Below are positions 27,901-36,405 of a stretch of 64,000 nucleotides of DNA, piece after piece. The DNA is from Apteryx mantelli. Its lineage: Eukaryota; Chordata; Aves; Apterygiformes; Apterygidae. The stretch's first letter is position 1. Each line of letters begins with the position of its first letter. The notes beneath the pieces are model-generated. The model worked only from the letters and a program-made list of their open reading frames with translations. It was not told the DNA's origin and did not search any database. The stretch lies in assembly GCF_036417845.1 (NCBI RefSeq), contig NC_089978.1, positions 123,844,183 to 123,908,182 of the forward strand, in the 5' to 3' direction. Both the position numbers and the translations under genes were made by a program.

Positions 27901-30900
27901 TTTTTTTTTTTTTTTTTAACATAGAATGTATACGCTAGAAAAGTTTATGCTGGTTGGATATCTTTGTCTGACTAAGACTGATTTGAAACAATGTGATAAA
28001 TCTGAATGTGTAAAACGCGTTTGTCAGTGTCACTAATTTCTATATATTTTAATAAATCTTTTTTAATTTTTTCTAAGAATCTGCATGACGATGTGGAAAT
28101 GCAAGAGAAAGTAAAAGTTCAGGTGGATGTGATAGTACAAGAAGATGCTAGAAGAATTCCAAAGTGGATTGCGGTAATGTATTTCTCCTGTTCCATTAGA
28201 AGTTATTAACTAATTAATAGTTCAAAGATGCTGTATTTTTAGCTTCTTATCTTTTTTATATATACTTTTTATTGATGGAGAAAGTTAACTTCTTGAGGAT
28301 GCAGCATTTTAAAAATACGTTGAATTGATTTTAAAAATGGATTGGAGATGGCTTATCCAAACTTGTTTGCGTGGTGGAAAGCAGTAATACCATGCTAAAA
28401 TTAGCTTTCAAGAATTATTTTGGCCTTTGGCCTTTCTTAATCTGCTAGATTTGTTGACACTGCTGAATCAGTTTATCTGCTGATGTTACTCAGTGTTATT
28501 AGTTATCCTGTATGTGTTTCTAACCTCTTGTTCTTCCTCAGTCCTCTCACTTCCATGGAATTGCAGTCCCCATTAGGAATAATGGAATGACTCTTTACCT
28601 ATGGGCAGCACAATGATTGCTGATAAAGATTTTCTGCTGCTGCCCTCACTGCTCCTCTCCTACTTGCCCTCTACATAAATATATATCATAGTGTCTTGGA
28701 TCTATCACAGCAGTGATTGCGAGAAACTTTGTTCTTTTTACTCTGATGTGTGAGTTGGTCTTCACATCAGTAAGTCTGCTAAAAAGCCTAATATTGAGGC
28801 TTATAGCAGAAAAAAAGAAATTTTGTATTTCATTGAACTTTTTTTTTCCCAAGCAATGTTATGCAGGGTATGGCTTCTGTTTCCTACCAGATTTGCAGGA
28901 GAAGTGTAGATTGTCCAAGTATATATAGCAGTATTCATGTATAAGTTCTTATATTTAGGAAAGAAATTGAAATAATATACATAATGTAGAAGTTGTAAAG
29001 GTGATAAATGGCTTTGCAAAACAACCTATTTAAAAGTGGTAACTTTTAAGAATTCTTACTAAAGTCTTCAACGAGACTTCTTCCTCCTTGTCCTAAATTT
29101 TACTCAGTCCTTCTGAACCATATCCCTATACAAGATCTAGCACCATAGGGAGAAGATGGGGACAGTCACTGTTCTCAGTGAGGCTGTGATGTTACTTCTG
29201 ATATGCAAAAAATTCAGGTTATTAGATTTGTGGTGTTTTTCTTTTTTTCTTTATTTTTCAGATAACACCTCAAGAATCATCAAAAGGTCTTCACTTAGCT
29301 TCACCAGTGCAAGAACTGTTTGGTACAACTAAATCTTTTGGGTGTGGGATCAAATATATTAGTTATTTAACATGTTTTATTTATTGAAATTTATTAAAAA
29401 TAAATATTTAATTTATTGAACATATTGAACACACATTGAACACACTAACCAACAGAAAAATACAAGAGTTTGAATTCTTAAAGAGACATTGGATAGATGT
29501 GATTTTGCTTATGGCAAAATGTATTCGAAAAATAGAAAATATACTTATTTTATATATGTATATATATTTTTATATGTGTGTGTGTATATATGTACATATA
29601 TATATATATATATGTAAAAACAGCTACTCTTAAACAGTCTCAAGAAAAAGGCATACCTGCAGAACACGGGAGCATTAAGCTCAGTTAAATTAAAACATAA
29701 TTTTGTGGTTTTACTCTATTTTAAATTAAAGGAGTATAATGAGTGGCTTTTTGTCTGCTGGGTAGTTCTCTGGCAGTCAAAGTGGTACTTAAGTAGTAAA
29801 CTTTCTTCCTTCAAAAGATCTCCAGACTTGATCCTGCAAAACTTAGGTGAAATTCTGGTGTAAATATTTCATGCATTAAGACCTCCAAAGAGCATTATCT
29901 TCAGCATGCTTTAGCACAAGGAAAGCTGCATTGGTGTTAGCCAAGTGCAAAACTTTCACATCCTATGGAAATACGGTAACAAAACCTATAGGATGAGGCT
30001 GTGCCTCTTGGTCAGAAATTAGAGCAAATGAAGCAATCTGTTCCTGCAATGAACCTTATTTCTAAATATTAACCTATTTTAAAATAGTTTATTTTTCCAA
30101 TGCATTTAATTTCTGTCTTGTATTATCTATGTTAGTTCAAGGTTGTTTAGAAAAACTTTTTTCTTTTTCCTAGTCTATTGTATGTTAATCATCCATTTAG
30201 CTTGGCAAAAATGTAGTGAAATTTGCTATTATATTAAGAATATCTGTACCACATGCAATTGATTCAAAGTCATGTAATACATTACTGGATATGTTGTAAT
30301 AGTTATTTGTCTGTTTTTGTGGTTGGTTGTTTTTTGTTTGGTTTGTTTTTTTTGTTTGTTTGAGGTTTTTTTGTTTGTTTGTTTTTTGTTTGTTTTTGAA
30401 TAGGCCACCAAGCCACTCTTTGCAGAAAAAAATCGGGATTTGGAAATGAATATTCTTCATCCAGATCTCTCCAGTTACATTTGCCTGGTGTTTCTACTTC
30501 ACCAGATACAATAACTGTACCCAGGCATCAACCTCTTCTGGAAGTGAATGAAACTTTCTATGATAGTATCTTGGAAGTATACCAGTCTGCAGATGAGGAA
30601 TGCTCCTGGAGCAATGTAACACTTGGAGACTTGTATCCAGGGATGGTAGAGACACTAACAAGGCTCATGAGAAAGCGTTTTCAGAGAAAAGTGTTTGAAT
30701 ATGTAATTGAACACTATAGACACAAAAGATGGCGTTCTGGAAAACCAAAACTCAGTGTCACTGTAGAGAAAATAAAAGGGTTCAGACCATTTAAATTGAA
30801 GCAAGCCTTGCCTGGCATATGCAGCAGTAGTAGCGAAGACATCCGGAATCTACGTTTTGGAAATAATGCAAATAAGAACTGTGATAGCAAGTGTTCCTTT

Positions 30901-33900
30901 AATTTAAATGGCCTGGTACATTATTCTCACAGTGATGCAAATGAAATGGAAACGGACTGCTCTGACTCAAATTTAGAACATGATTCAGCATCTGGTAAAG
31001 GCCAAATTGCCTCTGACCAGACTGTTCTTCCTAATGTTATGGCTAGAATGGGAGAGACATTTCTAGTTGAAGATCCATTACAGACTACTGCCTCACTGAA
31101 GAATTCAAAATGCAATGAAAGTGAAAAATTGACTTACAAATGTTCTTCAGATTACCCGTCTATAAAATCTACTGTCAATTCAGGGTCAGCAGCGCTTCAT
31201 CTGGTAAAAGAGAGCAAAACTCACAAAATTGACTTTCCTTTTGATGATGCTTCAGGATCGTGCTCACCAGTTTGCAATTTCAGTAACAATGGTAACACTT
31301 TTGCACCAGTTATAAACAATTCTCTTCGAAGAACATCGAATACATTACTCAGAAATCCTGAAACAAAAATTCCTGAGAGGGGGATTTCTCTGCAGCGCAG
31401 CTACTCATTTTCCTCTTTGCCTGTGAATCTGAGTCCTTCAAAGACTCAGAAATACGAAGATGCATTTGAAGAACTCTATCGCAAACTGTGTTCCAAAGAA
31501 ATTCAAAAGCCTTTGACGTTGACAAAACTGCCTTCAAGCTCACGGAAGCTTGAGGAGAAAGGAGAATTAATGAAGAATAATTTAAGTGATTCTGTGAGAT
31601 CCAATGTACAGTATGACAGAGCATTTGAGAAGGTTTATCGGAAATTGTGTGGTGATAGTGTTCCAAAACTCCCTGGGCTTCAGAGAGCTTCAAACTTAAT
31701 GAAATGTGAAGTAATACAGATGTCTGAAACTGTAAATGCTCTCGTTAACTCACCTGTTCGAACTTTATCTGCAATTCCTAGAGTTAAAAGACTAGCAAAT
31801 GTTCAAAATGATCTGCTTTCTTCACCTGTAAAGCGACTGAAAAATATACCTGAACATTATTTTCCTACAACAGTATATCAGCAGATTTCTCCCGGGAAAA
31901 CAGTTGGCATGGTTTTTTCAAGCACATGCAGTGGCAATAACCCCAGCTTTTATGACAGTCACAACTGTCAGAGTCAGGTATTGGAGGACCTTGTAAGAAA
32001 ATTGTGTATTCTTTTGCTGATATTTGGAGAAAGGCTTTTAAAAAAAAAAAAAAAGAGTTGGAGTTGGAAGGTCTTTAAACTAGTCAGAACATTCTGGTCC
32101 TTTTTTGTTGGTAGTGTTTGTTTTGCAAAACAGTTCAAATGTAAACTGTATCAGGTCTCCTGGATCCTCAAATTCTATGTGAGGAAACTGTCACTGTGTT
32201 TAGGAATCTTGAAAGAGGTTTTAAAATGTTCAGCAAAAGCTTTCCTCTCATTTTAATAGCCTGTGTCATTACTTAAAAAACAAAACAAAAAACCCCACCA
32301 AACTTAGACAGCAGACCTGTCAATTAAGGCATTGGAATCATTAGGCTTGTTTAATTAAGTTTTAAAACAGGCCCTTAGTTCCAAGTTGCCAGTCATTTCT
32401 TCTAGCACAAGCTGTGAAGTAATACTTGAGTTTTTCTACTGACGTAATCTGTTGATGCTTTATTTTCAGGACTCTGGATTTCACACTTCTCCAGATAACA
32501 CCTTTCTTGTTAGTCCTTGTACTTCTCTGCGAGGTTAGTTTCAGAGGCTTTCTGAATTAATACTTTAGCGATCACAAGCACTTATTTAAAGGGTAAATCT
32601 ATAGATGTCCTCTGCAGACTCCCATTGAGATGATAGCTCTTCTGCCTCAGTAATAATTGGATGTTTAAATTTCTTTAGTATGTAAGGAATCTGCTTAGAA
32701 AATAATTTCCTGAATCACATGTTGACTGCTGTTAAGCATTTCTGTTCGTTAACTAGAAATTTTCTTACTATCTGCTGGTTTGCTGGCTATTATCTGCTAG
32801 TTTATCTGCTGGTTTGCTCTCTTTTTTTCTCTTAAGTTTATTGTTACATTTACTTTCTATATGTAAACATTCAGTAGGAAATTGTATTTTATCAACTGCA
32901 TTTTTTCTGGTATCAACAGTTTCTTCCCTGACCTTGTACATAATTGTGAACTACTTGTATCTTTTTCTAATGGTAATAAATTACAAGTACTTTGAAGAAA
33001 GTTAGCTTTATACTTAAGTATATACAGTGCTCTTGAATTGTATTTGAAATTATGTTTTGTCAGAAGCTTTTGCATTAAAATATTTTTGTACAATATTTTG
33101 CTGATTAGAATATGGTGATTATTATCACAGTCTTACTAGGCTAATATTTTAACAACAAATTTTAGTGTCTCTGCTACTTCTCATGGTGCTTGTGCATTTC
33201 ATCCTGTTATTTTTCATCAGCAGAGTCTGGAATTGCAGATGTCCACTCTGATAGGCCTAGCACACTGCAGAATTACACCTTTCGCAGAAGTGCACAGAAA
33301 TGTCACCAAAGGTAAGTGCCTCTGGAGTTTCTATTAAATAAATTTCAAAACAAGTTCTTGCATGTTTTACATTTATATTGCGGGCATGGAGGTTGTTGCT
33401 TATAGTCCTGCATCGTGTGTACTAGTATGATGAAAATCAGCTTGCATTCTTGGGGAGATCCCAAGCTAATAAAACCTGCAAACTTGAACACTGGGAGGCA
33501 AGTGTGTCTGGACATAACTAGCCAGAGTCCAATATGGATGGCCAACAAACAGAAGTTGCTATGATTGGTCTTACTGAGTAGCCACTCTAAGACTTATTTT
33601 CTATTCATTATAGAGATGCTTTTCATTTTAGCTATGACATAACTACAGAATTGTTTTGGTTCTGGCTATATGTTTGAACTGACAAGTCCTCTTGGATTCT
33701 TAAGATCTGGAGAGTGCAGTATATTGCCATTTAAATGGCTTTCAAAAATCAACTCCTGTCCAGGTGGGCATATTTACCTGTTTCTGCTCTGTGCCAAACC
33801 AGCAGTGGCTCTCTTTGGAATGGACCCAAGATGCTCTGTTCCTCTTCTATCGCTATCAGCAGAGTATTAACATCTCGAGAGAACGTTCCTTCCAGCTTCC

Positions 33901-35535
33901 TGAATGATGGCGTACTGCATCTATTTTCCTTAGTATGCTACTTTTGAAGACTTCTCAAGCTTTAGATCTCTTGGATTATGAATTATGAGTTGATTTTATA
34001 GGCAGCAGGATTAAAAGGCATTCAAAGTTCACTAAACAATCTCCTTTTATTTTCTGAAACATTTCTGTGACACAGAAAACGGCCTAGTTTTGCCAAAAAA
34101 TCTGATTTGGCACCCCAAGATGTGCTGCCTTCCCAAACTCAAAGTCAAGAAGATGTTTTCTCTATGCTTGAGGTGATTGTACAGCTAGTATCAATTTTTC
34201 TGACAATGTTCAGATTAAAATTTCAGAAGAAGACTGAATGCATTTTGAAAGCATCTGTATGGAGGTCTTAAGCAGAAAGAGGCTACATTACTTAAAGAAA
34301 AAAGTGTCAGTTTAAGCAAAAATGAAATAAAAACTTACAGGCATTTATATGACAAGTACAAAATGATATTAATAAAGATTGCATTAAGATTATTTTTGAT
34401 ATAGTGGAGTATTGGAAGGAAGCTGATGAGTACAGAAGGATGTTTTTGTGATCTTGAGTATGCTCATTTAGCACTTAGCTAAGTGAATTTTTACTCAGCT
34501 ATTGAATTTACCTTTTTTCTCCCTTTTTTCTGACTCCACGCAAAACCCTCCATATGAGATTACTGTATTGTTCTGAAGAACAAAAATGGTTTACTCTTCT
34601 TAATGCTTGCAAGTAAATAAGTTTAGGGGAGAGCAGGAAATCAGTATTTCAGTAAGTGCTTTCTTGCCAAACCATCTGGAATAAAATCTATTTCTTTTGT
34701 TCCTTAATTACACAAATGCATGTTTCTTAGTTTGTAACCTAAATGGACTGTCAGTTGGCAAGCTTCCTTAGGCCTGGGGTTTGATATTCTTAGACTTCTG
34801 TGGCTGTAATAAACATCCCAGGAGTGAAGCTGCTCTTTAATGACTTTTGAGCCCTCAGAAGTTTTATGCCTAAGCCAGGTGGCAAAAGGTGGTATGCTGT
34901 ATGAATAGTTGTGGGGAAAAAGAGGAATATTCTCATCTTGTCTGGAACTTGACTGTCTTCAGCTAGAAGTTGATTATGAAAGAGATATTTCAGAAATGTC
35001 CTTAGCTAATAAACTGTTCTGTAGCTTTGTGTAAATGTTGTCTTATGACTATACTGTTATACCTGATTTTCAGATGTAAACCACATTGGTTTAAATAGAT
35101 CCAAAAAACATGTTGCTATTTCTTCAATAACAGTAAAGAAATAATTGTATTCCCTCTTGCTGCAACATATCTTTCATTTGTAGCTATTTGTGAATACATT
35201 CAGCGATTGCATCTCAACACTGTTAATAGATATTTGTATTAACATAATTTAGGTTAATGTAGTAACATTACTGAGATGTTAAAATGACATAAGATGAAAT
35301 GTTTCCACTTCAGCTGAATGCTTGCAGGCAAGGAAGCCTGCTGCAGGTCACCATCAAGATATTCAGATATCTTGCTTTGGCAATTTGTTTCAGTTTCATT
35401 CTGTTTATTGTAAACTAACCAGTAAGTAAGCATAGTGTGTGGGTTTTTTTGTTTTGTTTTATTTTTAATTTACTGTAACTTTATGATCTAAACAATTCTT
35501 TTATATAGGGTATCCAGAAAACTAAGCTACACTGA
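12774..35535 (+). CDS. HJURP: HJURP, CENP-A histone chaperone (spliced gene, whole coding span)
   Basis: Holliday junction recognition protein is the Scm3-family chaperone that binds soluble CENP-A-H4 and deposits it at centromeres after mitosis. The assembled exons give 768 residues with exon 4 or 772 with exon 5, against about 748 in human. Residues 1-70 form the Scm3/CENP-A-binding region, with YNHPFEDD followed by the TLTY box TLTYDTPDG and then a basic KKWRKKILK stretch. The middle domain has NVTLGDLYPGM near residue 224 and a basic tail. Two C-terminal repeats, YEDAFEELYRKLC (about 502) and YDRAFEKVYRKLC (about 556), follow, and the end MLEGIQKTKLH resembles the human MLEKLETKSV end. 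All junctions are GT-AG and phases match, except that exons 4 and 5 cannot be used together. Identification rests on recalled human motifs; the exon structure is read directly. It is convergent with TRAT1. Confidence 0.93.
14177..14243 (+). CDS. HJURP: HJURP coding exon 2 (TLTY box)
   Basis: Acceptor tttcatttag, donor GATG|gtaaga, 67 nt, phase 0 in and 1 out. It encodes YNHPFEDDLLISMETLTYDT then PDG. This is the most conserved part of the family (human YNQPFEDTPVVQMATLTYET then PQG) and gives the firmest identification of the gene. The TLTY box is needed for CENP-A binding in the human protein. Confidence 0.95.
15624..15688 (+). CDS. HJURP: HJURP coding exon 3
   Basis: Acceptor tttctag, donor AAG|gtatct, 65 nt, phase 1 in and 0 out. 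It encodes GPKQWGEVSTKSLKKWRKKI then LK. PKQWGE matches LRIWGG of human HJURP, completing the Scm3-like core, and is followed by a very basic segment. Confidence 0.92.
15961..16007. repeat. A-run / (TA)n / A-run low-complexity tract
   Basis: Thirteen A, about twelve TA units, then eleven A, in the HJURP intron after exon 3. A further short (TA)n lies near 15,770. Confidence 0.95.
17168..17195 (+). CDS. HJURP: HJURP short exon 4 (alternative to exon 5)
   Basis: A 28-nt exon with a strong acceptor (long T tract then aaattgcag) and donor GCAG|gtaaag. Phase is 0 in and 1 out, encoding HAIRSRKSA plus the first base of a Gly codon. It joins exon 3 to exon 6 in frame. Including it together with exon 5 creates an early TGA, so the two look mutually exclusive. 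Confidence 0.65.
19707..19744. repeat. ATT/TA low-complexity tract
   Basis: Imperfect ATATT and TA units directly upstream of the decayed LINE in the HJURP intron. Confidence 0.85.
19780..20400 (+). mobile_element. Decayed CR1/L3-like LINE fragment
   Basis: Scattered identity to the RT and 3' part of CR1-type LINEs. Examples are ggacctgtcctgagcac, cttgcagatgatgccaagta (the FADD box region), aagttcaaagtaatagact and tagatattagaaaaactttc with a following gagtctacagagttgttctt. Many indels and no open frame. It lies in the intron between HJURP exons 4 and 5. Confidence 0.5.
23494..23533 (+). CDS. HJURP: HJURP short exon 5 (alternative to exon 4)
   Basis: A 40-nt exon with acceptor ctgtgcttttaag and donor ATAG|gtaggt. 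Phase is 0 in and 1 out, the same as exon 4, encoding VSYEKSSVDASDI plus the first base of a Gly codon. The acidic Ser-rich peptide runs well into the acidic start of exon 6. The exon begins with GTATCT, so the acceptor is less typical than that of exon 4. It could be a chance open segment. Confidence 0.5.
27038..27099 (+). CDS. HJURP: HJURP coding exon 6
   Basis: Acceptor aaaattgtag, donor CCAG|gtaaaa, 62 nt, phase 1 in and 0 out. It encodes GEESDADIVSVRRKFEDIHF then Q. The incoming phase fits either exon 4 or exon 5 but not a direct exon 3 junction, so one of those two must be included. Confidence 0.8.
28078..28173 (+). CDS. HJURP: HJURP coding exon 7
   Basis: Acceptor attttttctaag, donor GCG|gtaatg, 96 nt, phase 0 in and out, 32 codons. 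It begins NLHDDVEMQEKVKVQVDVIV and ends with QEDARRIPKWIA. It is charged with no recognised domain. Its place between in-phase exons and its good splice sites support it. Confidence 0.8.
29262..29322 (+). CDS. HJURP: HJURP coding exon 8
   Basis: Acceptor with a long T-rich tract (tttatttttcag), donor TTTG|gtacaa, 61 nt, phase 0 in and 1 out. It encodes ITPQESSKGLHLASPVQELF. The SP motif is a possible proline-directed phosphosite, which is an inference only. Confidence 0.8.
29551..29615. repeat. (TA)n/(TG)n microsatellite
   Basis: Alternating TA and TG/TACA units in the intron between HJURP exons 8 and 9. Confidence 0.9.
30320..30398 (+). repeat. (GTTT)n tract before HJURP exon 9
   Basis: Repeated GTTT/GTTTTTT units run up to 5 nt before the exon 9 acceptor and form its pyrimidine tract. 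The opposite strand (CAAA)n gives a Lys/Asn/Thr/Gln-rich frame that is not a gene. Confidence 0.9.
30404..31977 (+). CDS. HJURP: HJURP large coding exon 9 (middle domain and C-terminal repeats)
   Basis: A 1,574-nt exon, phase 1 in and 0 out, after acceptor tgaatag. It encodes about 525 residues: a Ser-rich lead, the middle domain (SNVTLGDLYPGMVETLTRLM near residues 222-241, then a basic HYRHKRWRSGKPK), and a low-complexity Ser/Asn-rich linker. It also holds two HJURP C-terminal repeats of YxxAFExxYRKLC type, 54 residues apart. The second repeat is followed by SPVRTLSAIPRVKRL and SSPVKRLKNIP, which carry S-P-V-[KR] motifs. The frame stays open past the donor to 32,256, and a second in-frame donor lies 15 nt downstream. 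Confidence 0.95.
32470..32533 (+). CDS. HJURP: HJURP coding exon 10
   Basis: Acceptor tttattttcag, donor CGAG|gttagt, 64 nt, phase 0 in and 1 out. It encodes DSGFHTSPDNTFLVSPCTSL then R. It holds two further SP sites. Confidence 0.85.
33224..33311 (+). CDS. HJURP: HJURP coding exon 11 (CAGCAG tandem acceptor)
   Basis: Acceptor ttttcatcagcag, donor AAAG|gtaagt, 88 nt, phase 1 in and 2 out. It encodes ESGIADVHSDRPSTLQNYTF then RRSAQKCHQ. The two adjacent CAGs could each serve as acceptor; using the first (exon start 33,221) inserts one Ala. Confidence 0.85.
34076..34172 (+). CDS. HJURP: HJURP coding exon 12
   Basis: Acceptor tctgtgacacag, donor TTGAG|gtgatt, 97 nt, phase 2 in and 0 out. It encodes RKRPSFAKKSDLAPQDVLPS, then a short Gln/Asp-rich stretch ending in VFSMLE. 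KRPSF corresponds to the human KRPRLSEPQ segment, a basic patch that could be a nuclear localisation signal. Confidence 0.85.
35509..35535 (+). CDS. HJURP: HJURP terminal coding exon 13
   Basis: Acceptor cttttatatag, then GIQKTKLH and a TGA stop at 35,533-35,535. With exon 12 this gives FSMLEGIQKTKLH, aligning with the human C-terminus (DFMLEKLETKSV). The exon continues as 3' UTR to the poly(A) signals. Confidence 0.85.
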   Translation, partial: GIQKTKLH

Positions 35536-35886
35536 TGGGAAAGACTGAAATCCTAGCATTCCCTTGGAGGACTTCCTAAGCAAAACTCACGAAGGAGCAT
35601 TCATGGACTGCTACAGAGAAAACATTGTTTTATAACTTTTAAAAATCAATTAATTATGAATCGTAACTTAAATATTTTAATTAAGAGAGCGCAATTCTTA
35701 GTAAGCAGGAACATTAATATACAATTAGTCCTGATTTATACTTCCCTATAATATAAAACAAGCTCCAGAGGCTGCTACTTCCCTTCTGAAAGGCACTTCT
35801 TACCCCTCTGGTTTCATCAGGTATTTGCAAGGAATCAGGGTTCCTTTTTATGGCTAAGTTTGTTTTCTGTATTTAAGAGTGTTTAT

Positions 35887-35892
35887 AATAAA
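35887..35892 (+). terminator. HJURP poly(A) signal 1 (AATAAA)
   Basis: AATAAA 352 nt after the stop, followed by GT-rich sequence (gattttgtgatctgtg). It is the likely proximal cleavage site. Confidence 0.65.
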
Positions 35893-36130
35893 AGATTTTG
35901 TGATCTGTGCTATTTTTTTTAATCTGCTGGTAAGCTTTGGTATTTAGTGTAATAGTAATAAGGTATTAACAAGCTCTGTTTCTGCCTGAATTTCTACCTG
36001 TGCCTGTTTTATACATGTGACATTACTAAATGCATGAAAAAAATCTAAACGGACCTGGATGACTTGTAAAATGCCTGGTGTATCATTTTAATGTTTAATT
36101 TTTCAAGTAGCTCACCAAAGTCAATTGTTC

Positions 36131-36136
36131 AATAAA
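36131..36136 (+). terminator. HJURP poly(A) signal 2 (AATAAA)
   Basis: A second AATAAA 596 nt after the stop, followed by T-rich and GT sequence (tggatttgatgttt). It is a likely distal alternative, giving a 3' UTR of about 0.6 kb. Confidence 0.5.
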
Positions 36137-36200
36137 ATTTTATACGCTAATGGATTTGATGTTTATATTCTTTTATGTTCTCACAAAGTTCTACCTGACA

Positions 36201-36405
36201 ATACACAGAACGGTTGAGGTTGGAAGGCACTTCTGGAGATCATCTAGTCCAACCCCCTTGCTCAAGCAGAATCACCTAGAGCACTTTGCCCAGGATTGCA
36301 TTCAGACAGCTTTTGAATATCTCCAAGGATGAAGACTCCACAACCTTTCAGGGCAACCTATTCCAGTGCTCAGACATCCGTATTGAGAAATTGCATAACT
36401 CCATT
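36201..36405 (-). mobile_element. CR1 3'-end fragment, reverse orientation
   Basis: Begins acagaacggttgaggttgga, then ggagatcatctagtccaacc, then a segment with ctccaaggatgaagactcca and ttccagtgctcagacatcc. This is the reverse complement of a CR1 tail. It is moderately diverged and 5'-truncated. It lies 65 nt beyond the distal HJURP poly(A) signal. Confidence 0.85.

Noticed and set aside
30197-30460. Lys/Asn/Gln-rich - strand frame
   Set aside because: Translation of the (GTTT)n tract before HJURP exon 9.
31349-31693. 114-codon - strand frame
   Set aside because: Shadow of HJURP exon 9.
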